Part shown: piece after piece, positions 7,861 to 16,668 of the stretch
How positions within the stretch are numbered: the stretch's first letter is position 1
Layout of the letters: the number at the start of each line of letters is the position of its first letter
Assembly: GCA_963668545.1 (NCBI GenBank)
Contig: OY764868.1
Location: 1,240,001 to 1,304,000 of the forward strand
DNA from: G963662265 sp963668545
GTDB lineage: Bacteria > Spirochaetota > Spirochaetia > CADAEX01
Length of the DNA: 64,000 bases
Reading direction: 5' to 3'
Position numbers and translations under genes: made by a program
Notes under the pieces: model-generated
Seen by the model: only the letters and a program-made list of their open reading frames with translations
The model's database searches: none
What the model was told of the DNA's origin: nothing

Positions 7861-9999
7861 ATGGACAGATTAACTGAGTTATTTATAAGAGACAGCAGGA
7901 AATATATATCACAGGCAGTGAATTCGCTTATAAATATTGAGAAAAAAGAGGAAGTGGATGCAAATATAGAAACCGCATTCAGGGCTGTCCATTCAATAAA
8001 AACCGAATCATCTTATCTTCAGATGACAGAGACAAAGAACCTTTCCCATGAAATAGAAAATACGCTGGAATCCCTTAGAAGCGGAGAAACTGTTCCTGAC
8101 AATAAACTGTGCGGCAGAATAATCAGTGAGCTTGACAACCTCTCCCTGATTATCAAAAGGGAACTTGAAATAAGAGGCAGCAGCGATACATCAGGTGACA
8201 GGAATACTGACGCTGAAGATGAAAGACCGGAAAATGAGCAGCCTGATAAGCTTATAAACCAGACGGATATAGAAAATGAAGAGGAATACTATATTCTGGA
8301 ATATGATATTGAAGACCGGATAAATATAGGCACAGGAGATAAAAGAGATACATCTTCTGCGGATCCAAAAAATACTGAATCAGAACAGAATACAGATGCT
8401 TTTCATAGCGATAAATCTGTAATAAACGGAAGTGTTTCCGCATCAGCACTGGCAGACGGTTCAGAAAAAATACCAGCAATAAAAAGTATTGAAATATCTG
8501 ACGAGATAAGGGAAGAGGTGAGAAAGGAGTTTTCTGATTTTGAACTTCAGCTTCTTTCTGAATCCATGAAAAGGGGAGAAAAGCTTTACAGGATTACCTG
8601 TGAAATTTCAGAAGAATCTGTAATGAAATATCCCAGGCTTTATCTTGTGATAAATAATCTGGAACTCAAAACAAATCTTATAAAATCCTTCCCGTCATCA
8701 GAGGAGATTGAAAACGGAGTTTATACCTCCATAAAGCTTTATATTACTACAAAACTCGGGTATAAAGAGATTTTCAGTATTGTTGATGTGGATGAGATTG
8801 AAAATATACAGATAATTAACCTTCCATACAGCTATTATTTTAAAACAAGCGAACATACTGTTGCTGAGGAAATATCCTCAAAAGGGGAGCTGGATTCAAT
8901 TCCTGTCAAGATCAAAAGGCTTGACAGGCTTTTTGTAGCTGTAGAGGGGATGAAGCTTGATCTGGCACTGAATGGTACTCTTGACAGTGATTTCAGAAAA
9001 TCTATTCTGAGAAAGATAGCTGTAATAGAAAAAAACGTAAAAAAACTCAGGATGATAAGCTTCTCTGAGGAATTCCAGATGCTTCCCGGAATGATAAAAA
9101 AGATGGGATATGACCTTGGAAAGGATGTTGAAATTGTTTTTGATGACAATGATATAGAAATTGACAGGTCACTTTTTGAGTATATTTATGATCCACTTAT
9201 CCATATTTTAAAGAACTCGGTTGATCACGGTATAGAGGATAAGGAAGTCAGAAGGAACAGCGGTAAAAGCAAGATAGGACACATTTGCTGCAGCACAACA
9301 AGAAAACAGGGAAAGCTTGTAATAGAAATTAAGGATGACGGGAGAGGACTTGATCTTAATAAAATATCCGAGGTTTCAGGTTATGATCTTGCTCAGCTTT
9401 CGGATAAAAAAACACTGCTTAAAATCCTTACTAAACCGGGATTCTCAACAAAAATAAATGTCAGTAATCTTTCAGGAAGGGGATTCGGACTTAATCTTGT
9501 ATGGGATAAAATAAGAAAGATCCCGGGAGCTGATATTATTATATCTTCAAAGACTGGAGAAGGACTGACTGTCAGGATAATACTCCCTGATACATTTATT
9601 GCAACAAAAGTGGTTTTCACAAAATGCAGGAATGAAATTATTGTTATTAACAACGAGGATATTGAAAGGATTGTAACTATTGACAGGGATAAATTCAGAA
9701 ACAGCAGCGAAGGACTTCTCTGTTACAGTAAATATCCGGTTTATAACAAGGACGGAAGGGTTTATGCAAAAGACAGCAATCTTCCGCTTGAAATGAACAG
9801 AAAGCTCATGCATGGAATAATCCTTAAAAACAATGATAAATCCGGATGTTTTATTGCAGACCGTGTACTTTTTTCACAGGTAATTCCTGCAGACAGGTTT
9901 TTCCTACTTGAAAGAGAGGTCCCTTATCTGTCATATCTGAAAATTGCAGGAATGGATAATGAGCTTTCATATCTTCATTCAGAAATCCTGAGTTACTGA
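7861..9999 (+). CDS. CheA-like histidine kinase with Hpt, ATPase and CheW-like domains
   Basis: The 712-residue protein follows the CheA plan. An N-terminal Hpt domain spans residues 1-105, with phosphoacceptor His44 in AFRAVHSIKTES. A long acidic linker (about 110-215) and an alpha/beta segment come next. The ATPase domain has an N box near 447-459 (HILKNSVDHGIE), a G1 box near 492 (DDGRGLD) and a G2 box near 537 (SGRGFGL). A CheW-like C-terminal region occupies about 585-712. The usual Gly after HSIK is Thr here and the dimerisation helices are hard to see, so it is a divergent paralogue rather than the main chemotaxis kinase. It ends the flagellar operon; AAGGAA precedes the ATG. Confidence 0.85.
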   Translation: MDRLTELFIRDSRKYISQAVNSLINIEKKEEVDANIETAFRAVHSIKTESSYLQMTETKNLSHEIENTLESLRSGETVPDNKLCGRIISELDNLSLIIKRELEIRGSSDTSGDRNTDAEDERPENEQPDKLINQTDIENEEEYYILEYDIEDRINIGTGDKRDTSSADPKNTESEQNTDAFHSDKSVINGSVSASALADGSEKIPAIKSIEISDEIREEVRKEFSDFELQLLSESMKRGEKLYRITCEISEESVMKYPRLYLVINNLELKTNLIKSFPSSEEIENGVYTSIKLYITTKLGYKEIFSIVDVDEIENIQIINLPYSYYFKTSEHTVAEEISSKGELDSIPVKIKRLDRLFVAVEGMKLDLALNGTLDSDFRKSILRKIAVIEKNVKKLRMISFSEEFQMLPGMIKKMGYDLGKDVEIVFDDNDIEIDRSLFEYIYDPLIHILKNSVDHGIEDKEVRRNSGKSKIGHICCSTTRKQGKLVIEIKDDGRGLDLNKISEVSGYDLAQLSDKKTLLKILTKPGFSTKINVSNLSGRGFGLNLVWDKIRKIPGADIIISSKTGEGLTVRIILPDTFIATKVVFTKCRNEIIVINNEDIERIVTIDRDKFRNSSEGLLCYSKYPVYNKDGRVYAKDSNLPLEMNRKLMHGIILKNNDKSGCFIADRVLFSQVIPADRFFLLEREVPYLSYLKIAGMDNELSYLHSEILSY

Positions 10000-10181
10000 A
10001 AGGAATGATAGATAAGCCTGGCTTTTGAATCTGTTAGCTTTCGGATTGAAAAAAGATAAAATATATTCAGCTGTTTCCTGGCAATAAAATACCCCTGAAT
10101 TGATGCTGAAAAGACTTCCATTGTGCTTTATAAAGCAAAATACAGGGGCAGAAAGCGGGTTGAATCTGAATAATCCAGCCT

Positions 10182-10898
10182 TTATTTTTTAAGTATTTTT
10201 TTCAGAACTGTTTCTTTATCAATTTTTTTCTGGCAGAAGAACCAGTCCTGGCAGACCATATCCTCTTTTCCTTCCATTCTGTCTTTTGCAGTACCGCATG
10301 AACCTGCAGGTGAAACTATGACATCATCACCGGGACGCCAGTCAGCAGGAGTTGCAACATTGAACGCATCTGTTGTCTGCATTGCAGTAAGAGCCCTGTA
10401 GATCTCATCAAAATTTCTTCCAAGACTCAGCGGGTAATAAATTATTGCTCTTATAATTCCCCTGGGATCAATAAAAAAAACTGCACGTACTGCTTTTGTT
10501 GAATCTTCACCCGGCTGTATCATTCCGTATTTTTTTGCAACTTCCATTGTAATGTCTTCAATAAGCGGAAAATTTACTTCGACATTTTTCATGCCCCTGT
10601 ATTCAATTTTTTCCTTTATTGTCCTCAGCCAGGCTATATGGCTGTAAAGACCGTCAACAGAAAGGCCTACAAGTTTACAGTTGGCTTCGCTGAATTTGTT
10701 TTCCAGTGATGCAAAAGTAATAAATTCAGAAGAACAGACAGGAGTGAAATCTGCAGGGTGACTGAAAAGTATTACCCATTTCCCGGTATAGTCTGATGGA
10801 AAATTAATTTCCCCCTGGGTGGTTACAGCTTTGAATTCCGGTGCCTTGTCTCCTATCCTCGGCATTGGTGTGACTTTGCTTTCAAAAACTTCTTCCAT
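10182..10898 (-). CDS. Peroxiredoxin, Prx6-like with C-terminal cysteines
   Basis: This 238-residue thiol peroxidase reduces hydrogen peroxide and organic hydroperoxides. The peroxidatic Cys55 lies in HPADFTPVC, with a conserved Arg further on (about 130) in the family fold. The sequence length and C-terminal arm fit the Prx6/archaeal-type group. The tail contains Cys201, Cys216 and Cys222 (CQDWFFC), like the archaeal enzymes that use a C-terminal resolving cysteine, so it is probably a 2-Cys mechanism despite the Prx6-like core. It is a single gene on the minus strand with AAGGAG upstream, and an exact PerR-box consensus lies 26 bp before the start. Confidence 0.92.
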   Translation of the reverse strand: MEEVFESKVTPMPRIGDKAPEFKAVTTQGEINFPSDYTGKWVILFSHPADFTPVCSSEFITFASLENKFSEANCKLVGLSVDGLYSHIAWLRTIKEKIEYRGMKNVEVNFPLIEDITMEVAKKYGMIQPGEDSTKAVRAVFFIDPRGIIRAIIYYPLSLGRNFDEIYRALTAMQTTDAFNVATPADWRPGDDVIVSPAGSCGTAKDRMEGKEDMVCQDWFFCQKKIDKETVLKKILKK

Positions 10899-10923
10899 TT
10901 AGAATCTCCTTATTTAAATTTGC

Positions 10924-10938
10924 TTATAATAATTATAA
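10924..10938. promoter_or_regulatory. PerR-type operator upstream of the peroxiredoxin
   Basis: The 15-base palindrome TTATAATAATTATAA matches the Bacillus PerR box consensus (TTATAATNATTATAA) at every fixed position. It lies 26 bp upstream of the peroxiredoxin ATG, inside the likely promoter, so a Fur-family peroxide sensor binding there would block transcription until oxidation. The match is seen directly; that this organism has a PerR protein is inferred, since no perR gene is in the window. In AT-rich DNA a chance match is possible but 15 of 15 next to a peroxidase gene is unlikely. Confidence 0.75.
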
Positions 10939-11065
10939 TTTTATATATGGAAAAAACAAATTTATCTGCTTATATAATGCTTAATAAATGTATTTTTATC
11001 AGGAAAAAAATATTATACTAACATTATGGCTTTAATAATTGAAATATTTGCGGAAAGAGTTATTT

Positions 11066-11839
11066 ATGGAAAAAATAAGAAATAAAAATGCATTTATATG
11101 CGATATGGACGGTGTTATATACCACGGAAACCGTATACTTCCAGGAGTTAATGAATTTGTTGCATGGCTACAGAAAAACAGTAAAAAATACCTTTTTCTG
11201 ACCAACAGCAGCTCAAGGACCCCCAGGGAACTGAGGGAAAAAATGCTCAGGCTGGGTCTTGATATAGATGAAAAGCATTTCTACACAAGCGCCCTTGCAA
11301 CTGCCCAGTTCCTTTCCACACAGAAAAAAAACGGAAGTGTATATGTAATAGGGGATGCAGGTATTTTCAATGCCCTTTATAATGTGGGATTTTCAATGAA
11401 TGATTCAAACCCTGATTATGTTGTGGTCAGCGAGACTGATAATTACAATTATACTAATCTTCAGAAAGCGGTTGAACTTGTCAGCAATGGAGCAAAACTG
11501 ATAGGTACAAATCCAGACTTGTCAGATCCTTCCGAAAAAGGAATAATACCTGCAACAGGTTCCCTGATTGCACCGATTGAGCTAACTACAGGGAGCAAGG
11601 CTTATTTTATCGGAAAACCAAACCCACTGATGATGAGAACAGCACTCAAGATACTTGGTTCCCAGAGGGAGGAAACAGTGATAATCGGCGACAGAATGGA
11701 AACAGATATTATTGCCGGTATGGAGGCAGAAATAACTACAGCCCTGGTCCTGAGCGGAGTTACCAGTGAGTCTGATATGGGCAGATTTGCCTATTGTCCT
11801 GATTATGTTCTGAACGGTGTCGGTGATATTCCTGATTGA
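11066..11839 (+). CDS. HAD-superfamily NagD-like phosphatase
   Basis: A 257-residue HAD hydrolase of the NagD/AraL type, which dephosphorylates small phosphometabolites in the cytoplasm. Motif I is CDMDGVIYHG with the nucleophile and acid Asp pair near residues 10-12. Motif II is the FLTNSS stretch, and motif IV is the IGDRMETDI segment; the IGKPNPLM lysine region precedes it. The cap sits between motifs II and III as in class IIA. A TTG at 11039 is in frame, but the ATG at 11066 has GGAAAGAG upstream and starts at the normal place for the family. The physiological substrate cannot be told from sequence. Confidence 0.88.
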   Translation: MEKIRNKNAFICDMDGVIYHGNRILPGVNEFVAWLQKNSKKYLFLTNSSSRTPRELREKMLRLGLDIDEKHFYTSALATAQFLSTQKKNGSVYVIGDAGIFNALYNVGFSMNDSNPDYVVVSETDNYNYTNLQKAVELVSNGAKLIGTNPDLSDPSEKGIIPATGSLIAPIELTTGSKAYFIGKPNPLMMRTALKILGSQREETVIIGDRMETDIIAGMEAEITTALVLSGVTSESDMGRFAYCPDYVLNGVGDIPD

Positions 11840-11928
11840 TAAAGATAATATTCTGCTGATATGGTATACATAAGTTAAGTAATTATGTGAAAAGAACCGG
11901 ATGAATTCATAAATAGACTGAAAGATAA

Positions 11929-11957
11929 TTGACTGTTTTTGTGTGTAGATATAATAA
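11929..11957 (+). promoter_or_regulatory. Sigma-70-like promoter for the RimK-like/GCS2 pair
   Basis: TTGACT (11929-11934) and TAATAA (11952-11957) are separated by 17 bp and lie 45 bp before the ATG at 12002. An overlapping TATAAT at 11950 would give a 15-bp spacer. Position and spacing fit a housekeeping promoter for the two-gene unit; this is a pattern match only. Confidence 0.5.
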
Positions 11958-12001
11958 AGATATTATCTAAACATGAAGGACGGTAAAAAACAAATATCTG
12001 A

Positions 12002-13459
12002 ATGAATACAACAGTAATAGTCCTTGAAAATCCCTCGAAATGGGATTTCAAAATAGAAGGGGTCGAAATTGTCAAAGGTATTGACTATCTGACTGACCCT
12101 GCATTTCTTAACAGAAAAAGACTTAAAATTCTGAATTTGTGCAAATCATACAGTTATCAGTCAACCGGATACTATGTTTCACTTGTTGCTGCTGCAAGAG
12201 GGCATTATCCAGTACCATCTGTAAAGTCAATGCTTGATTTCAGGTACAATATAATAATAAAAAAAGTATCAGATGAAATTGACAATCTGATACAGAAGAG
12301 TCTTTCAAGAATCAACAGCAGCAGTTTTGAGCTGAGCATCTATTTCGGTAAAAATGTTGCAAGTTGTCACAGCAGACTCTCGAAAATGCTTTTCAATCAT
12401 TTCCCTCTTCCGCTTTTCCGTGCCTATTTTAAAAAACACAATAAAAAATGGCAGCTCTACAATATAAAAATGATATCCCCGGAAGAGGTTCCCGAGAGTC
12501 ATTATCAGTTTCTGAAAGAACGGATTGTTGATTATGCGGGAAGAAAGTATAAACGGAATTCAGTTGACAGCAATTTATACAGATACAAACTTTCAGTATT
12601 AAATTCTCCTGAAGAGGAACTTCCCCCCTCAGACACGGCAGCAGTGGAAAAAATAATTAAATCAGCTGAAAGGAACGGCCTGTACAGTCAGATAATAACT
12701 TCTGATGATTTTGCAGAAATTGATAAATATGATGCTCTTTTTATACGTGATACAACAGCTGTAAACCATTATACCTACAGGTTTGCAAGAAGGGGGGAAA
12801 AAGAGGGGCTGGTTGTAATAGATGACCCTGTTTCAATACTGAGATGTACAAATAAAATATATCTCAAGGAAATACTTGAAAAAAACCGTATCCCCTGTCC
12901 TTCCTCAATTATTATAACGCAGTCAAGTGCCAGAGAGATAAAAAACAGAATAGGGTTCCCCTGTGTTGTTAAAATTCCCGACAGCTCATTTTCACTTGGT
13001 GTACATAAATTTGATACTGAGGAGGATTTTGAGCAGTCTAGATCGGAACTCTTTAAAAAATCCTCTCTTCTTCTTGTTCAGGAATTCACACCGACAGAAT
13101 ATGACTGGAGAATAGGGATTCTGAACAATGAACCTATTTTCGTATGCAAATACTTTATGGCAGAGAAGCACTGGCAGATATACAACCATAAGGTGTCTGA
13201 TGCCGGTATGACGGAATGTATTGAAATAGAGCAGACACCTCCTGTTGTATTGAAAACTGCCCTGAATGCTGCAAAGCTTGTAGGTGACGGCCTTTACGGT
13301 GTTGATCTCAAGATTGTGAACAAAAAAGCAATTGTAATAGAAATTAATGATAATCCGAGTATAGACAGCGGTATTGAGGATGAAGTATACGGGGACTTGC
13401 TTTACGATACTATTATCAGGGAATTCATACGAAGAATGGACAAAATACATGGGAAATAA
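12002..13459 (+). CDS. RimK-family ATP-grasp ligase with N-terminal RimK-like domain
   Basis: The 485-residue protein belongs to the large RimK-related family. The N-terminal 240 or so residues form the accessory domain (opening MNTTVIVLENPSKWDF, with SYSYQSTGYYVSLVAAARGH), followed by a pre-ATP-grasp segment (FIRDTT) and a C-terminal ATP-grasp fold (about 275-480). The ATP-grasp part includes a P-loop-like PCVVKIPDSSFSLGV segment and the metal-binding EINDNPS motif near residue 455. Such enzymes join an amino acid to a carboxylate using ATP. It overlaps the GCS2-type ligase gene by 11 bp, so the two products probably act in sequence on one peptide-like metabolite. The substrate is unknown. 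Confidence 0.88.
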   Translation: MNTTVIVLENPSKWDFKIEGVEIVKGIDYLTDPAFLNRKRLKILNLCKSYSYQSTGYYVSLVAAARGHYPVPSVKSMLDFRYNIIIKKVSDEIDNLIQKSLSRINSSSFELSIYFGKNVASCHSRLSKMLFNHFPLPLFRAYFKKHNKKWQLYNIKMISPEEVPESHYQFLKERIVDYAGRKYKRNSVDSNLYRYKLSVLNSPEEELPPSDTAAVEKIIKSAERNGLYSQIITSDDFAEIDKYDALFIRDTTAVNHYTYRFARRGEKEGLVVIDDPVSILRCTNKIYLKEILEKNRIPCPSSIIITQSSAREIKNRIGFPCVVKIPDSSFSLGVHKFDTEEDFEQSRSELFKKSSLLLVQEFTPTEYDWRIGILNNEPIFVCKYFMAEKHWQIYNHKVSDAGMTECIEIEQTPPVVLKTALNAAKLVGDGLYGVDLKIVNKKAIVIEINDNPSIDSGIEDEVYGDLLYDTIIREFIRRMDKIHGK

Positions 13460-14681
13460 TTATTCAATGTTTGAAACACTGGGCATTGAGCTTGAGTACA
13501 TGATTGTTGACAGGGAAACTCTGGATGTTTCGCCTATAGCAGATAAGCTTCTTAAAAAGGCAGCAGGCAGGTATACCAATACATATTACCCTGATGGAAA
13601 AAAAGGTAATTCCGCATGGTCAAATGAACTTGCAGCACATGTTATTGAGTTCAAGACAAACAATATCAGACTGGGGTTTGCAGAAGGAAAAAAAGTTCTT
13701 TCAGACCAGATAAAAAAAGCAAACATACTTCTTGATGAATATAATGCAATGCTTCTTCCCACAGCCATGCATCCATGGATGGACCCTTACAGGGAGACTG
13801 TACTGTGGAGTCATGGAGACAGGGAAATCTATAATACATTTGACAGAATATTCGGCTGCAGCGGCCATGGATGGTCCAACCTCCAGAGTATGCATATAAA
13901 CCTGCCGTTTAAAAATGATGAAGAGTTTTTCAGACTGCATACAGCTGTAAGACTTATTATGCCTGTCATTCCTGCGCTTTCATCAAGTTCACCGATAATG
14001 GATAAAAAAATAACAGGGATTCTTGATAACAGACTGAATGTTTACAGAAAAAACTGTGCCAGAATTCCCTCTGTAACCGGTGATGTTATACCGGAGGCTG
14101 TCAGAAGCATCAGAGAGTACAGGGAAAATATTCTTGAAAGAATATATTCAGATATTTCAGAATACGACAGTGAAAGAATAATTTCCCATGAATGGCTGAA
14201 TGCTAGGGGTGCAATTGCCCGTTTTGAAAGGGGTACAATTGAGATCAGAATTATTGATATTCAGGAATCACCGGTAGTTGATTTTTCCATTGCAGAAGCT
14301 GTAACAGGAGTACTTGAGATTCTGGCAGGTAAAGACTCAGACACTGAAAAACAGCTTGCCATTGATACAGGCACTCTGACAGAAATATACAGCGAAGCAG
14401 TTTCTAAAGGGATGAAATCAGTTATAAGAAGCAGGGATTATCTTGAACTGTTTGGTATGGAAGGAATATCAGAATTATCAATACGTGATTTATGGAAGGT
14501 ACTGATAAAAAATATGAAAAAAGTTTCCTGCCATGCAGATCTTGAACCGGTTGAAACCATACTTGAGGAGGGTTCCCTGTCTGAGAGAATTCTCAAATCT
14601 GTGGAAAAGATTCCGGTTTTAGATACATATAAGGAGCTTGCTTCCTGCCTTTCTGAAAACAGAATGTTTAAAAGCTGTTAA
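13449..14681 (+). CDS. GCS2-family carboxylate-amine ligase (glutamate-cysteine ligase-like)
   Basis: This 410-residue enzyme resembles GCS2/YbdK ligases: an N-terminal GIELEYMIVD metal/ATP-binding motif, a SNELAAHVIEFKT segment, and a central SGHGWSNLQSMHINLPF stretch with conserved His residues. It would form an amide bond between an amino acid (often glutamate or cysteine) and another amine with ATP hydrolysis. The open frame extends upstream to 13374, but ATG 13449 has GGA 8 bp before it and matches the family N terminus; ATG 13467 is also possible. It overlaps the RimK-like gene, giving translational coupling. Glutathione synthesis proper is unlikely because the RimK-like partner is not GshB. 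Confidence 0.85.
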   Translation: MGNNYSMFETLGIELEYMIVDRETLDVSPIADKLLKKAAGRYTNTYYPDGKKGNSAWSNELAAHVIEFKTNNIRLGFAEGKKVLSDQIKKANILLDEYNAMLLPTAMHPWMDPYRETVLWSHGDREIYNTFDRIFGCSGHGWSNLQSMHINLPFKNDEEFFRLHTAVRLIMPVIPALSSSSPIMDKKITGILDNRLNVYRKNCARIPSVTGDVIPEAVRSIREYRENILERIYSDISEYDSERIISHEWLNARGAIARFERGTIEIRIIDIQESPVVDFSIAEAVTGVLEILAGKDSDTEKQLAIDTGTLTEIYSEAVSKGMKSVIRSRDYLELFGMEGISELSIRDLWKVLIKNMKKVSCHADLEPVETILEEGSLSERILKSVEKIPVLDTYKELASCLSENRMFKSC

Positions 14682-14699
14682 AATTAAATTAACAGCTTT
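14671..14699 (+). terminator. Hairpin overlapping the GCS2 stop codon, probable terminator
   Basis: A perfect 11-bp inverted repeat, AAAGCTGTTAA and TTAACAGCTTT, with a 7-base loop overlaps the TAA stop at 14679-14681 and is followed by ATTTATAACTTTATA. The U-tract is interrupted, so termination may be incomplete. Confidence 0.55.
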
Positions 14700-14794
14700 A
14701 TTTATAACTTTATACTGTGCAGATATTTGACCAAAAAGCCTTTAGATGGTAAACTTTATGAACTTACCTATAAATCCAGTTAGGAGAAATCTGC

Positions 14795-16603
14795 ATGATA
14801 TGTAAAGTTAAACCCGATATAACCCTTTTTAATCCTGCCAGACCAGAGCTTTTCAGGGATCAGTTCCCGTATTCAAGTGTGCCTCCTATTCTTTTTGATG
14901 AAAAATCAGTACCTATGGCGCCTCCGGAAAAAATATGGATTACAGACACAACTTTCCGTGACGGGCAGCAGTCAAGGCCACCCTACAAACCGGAACAGAT
15001 ACTGCGCATATATGATCTTCTGCATCGTCTCGGCGGTGAAAACGGAATTATCCGTCAGAGTGAGTTTTTCCTGTACAGTGACAGGGACAGGGAAGCTGTT
15101 GAAGCATGTATTGACAGAAAATATCCCTTTCCCGAAGTTACAGGATGGATACGGGCAGACGAGAATGATTTCAGACTGGTAAAAAATTTCGGGCTGAAGG
15201 AGACTGGCATACTCACTTCAGTTTCCGATTACCATATTTATATCAAGTTGAAAAGCGACCGCAAAAAGGTTATGGAAAAATATCTCCAGATTGTAGGCAA
15301 ATCAATTGAGGAGGGAATAATTCCAAGGTGTCATTTCGAGGATATAACAAGGGCTGATATTTACGGGTTCTGTCTGCCGTTTGCTCAGGAGCTCCTGAAG
15401 CTTTCCCAGAAGAGCGGAATACCTGTTAAGATCAGGCTCTGCGATACCATGGGATACGGTCTTACATATCCGGAAGCAGTTCTTCCGAGGAGCGTTCCCA
15501 AGATAGTACATGCATTCCACAAGGAGCTTGGATACCCTTCAGAAATGCTTGAATGGCACGGACACAATGATTTTCACAAGGTACTTATAAACGGAACAAC
15601 TGCATGGCTCTACGGCTGTTCTTCACTTAATGCCTCACTTTTCGGTTACGGTGAAAGGACCGGTAACCCTCCGCTTGAAGGGGCTGTAATTGAGTATATA
15701 GGACTTAAAGGGAATTCAGACGGTATTGATACCTGTGTTATTACAGAATTGGCTGAATATTTTGAAAAAGAGATCAAGGCGCCCATACCTGCAAATTATC
15801 CCTTTGCAGGTTCTGACTTTAATACAACCAGAGCTGGTATACATGCTGACGGACTTCTTAAAAATGAAGAGATATACAATATCTTTGATACAGCTGAAAT
15901 ACTTAACCGCCCGCTGCGTGTAATGGTCACTGACAAGTCGGGAATGGCAGGTATTGCCCGCTGGCTTAATGAAAACATTCCCGGAATAGTAGACGGAAGC
16001 AAGGAAAAACTTACAAAACGCCATCCAGGTGTAAAGTATATATATGAGTGGGTTATGGAGCAGTATGAAAAGGGGCGGACCACCAGTATTTCATCTGAAG
16101 AAATCCTTTACCGTGCACGCCACTATATCCCTTCACTGTTTGAATCAGATTTTGAGAGGGCAAAAAAAGGTGCACTTGCCCTTGCGGAAAGATTTGCTGA
16201 ACAGCTGTCACAGACACCTGAAATTTCTTCAGGCGACAGCGGGGAACTGGAAAACTATCTGAAGAAAATTATAAACAGGGAACCTTTTATTCATCTTATT
16301 GCTGTAACAGATACTGAAGGTCACAGAATAGTACCTCTCCAGACACAGAGAGGTGAAAAGGGAAAATTCAGGCGCCTCAGCCGAAAAGACTTCAATAACA
16401 AGGAATGGTTCAGGAATGTTCTGACAAGAGGAGAAATATATCAGTCTGATCTCTTTTTCTCGGAATATACAGGAAAGCTTATAATGACAACAGCTCTTCC
16501 TCTGATGAACAGGGATGGAGACCTTTACGGTGTACTTGATGTTGACTTCAAGTTTGAAGAGGTTGTAAAACTTCTTGACGACCTCCCTGTGAAGGATATC
16601 TGA
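14795..16603 (+). CDS. LeuA/homocitrate synthase-like DRE-TIM enzyme fused to a Cache-like sensor domain
   Basis: The first 470 residues are a DRE-TIM metallolyase barrel. The signature DTTFRDGQQ lies at residues 51-59, metal ligands His255 and His257 are in EWHGHNDFH, and GYGERTGNPPLEG follows near 284. These point to acyl-CoA/2-oxoacid condensing enzymes such as isopropylmalate or homocitrate synthase, but the usual LeuA regulatory domain is absent. Instead residues about 490-600 look like a single Cache/PDC ligand-binding domain (AVTDTEGHRIVP, then KEWFRNVL, SEYTGKLIMTTALPL, YGVLDVDF). There is no membrane helix, so this sensor is cytoplasmic. AGGAG precedes the ATG. A two-component system with its own Cache domain follows after 65 bp. 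The substrate is not identifiable. Confidence 0.85.
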   Translation: MICKVKPDITLFNPARPELFRDQFPYSSVPPILFDEKSVPMAPPEKIWITDTTFRDGQQSRPPYKPEQILRIYDLLHRLGGENGIIRQSEFFLYSDRDREAVEACIDRKYPFPEVTGWIRADENDFRLVKNFGLKETGILTSVSDYHIYIKLKSDRKKVMEKYLQIVGKSIEEGIIPRCHFEDITRADIYGFCLPFAQELLKLSQKSGIPVKIRLCDTMGYGLTYPEAVLPRSVPKIVHAFHKELGYPSEMLEWHGHNDFHKVLINGTTAWLYGCSSLNASLFGYGERTGNPPLEGAVIEYIGLKGNSDGIDTCVITELAEYFEKEIKAPIPANYPFAGSDFNTTRAGIHADGLLKNEEIYNIFDTAEILNRPLRVMVTDKSGMAGIARWLNENIPGIVDGSKEKLTKRHPGVKYIYEWVMEQYEKGRTTSISSEEILYRARHYIPSLFESDFERAKKGALALAERFAEQLSQTPEISSGDSGELENYLKKIINREPFIHLIAVTDTEGHRIVPLQTQRGEKGKFRRLSRKDFNNKEWFRNVLTRGEIYQSDLFFSEYTGKLIMTTALPLMNRDGDLYGVLDVDFKFEEVVKLLDDLPVKDI

Positions 16604-16668
16604 GACTTACTCAGTCACTGTTATGTTTGTCTTGACTGTAAAATTATTTGCTATTAGCATTATGCTGG

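Noticed and set aside
10085..10155. CCCCTG...CAGGGG inverted repeat between the cheA-like gene and the peroxiredoxin
   Set aside because: The arms are six bases and about 50 bases apart with no U-tract; too weak to call a terminator.
13374..13448. Upstream start for the GCS2 ligase at 13374
   Set aside because: It would lie 86 bp inside the RimK-like gene and adds 25 residues not expected for the family; the ATG at 13449 is better placed.
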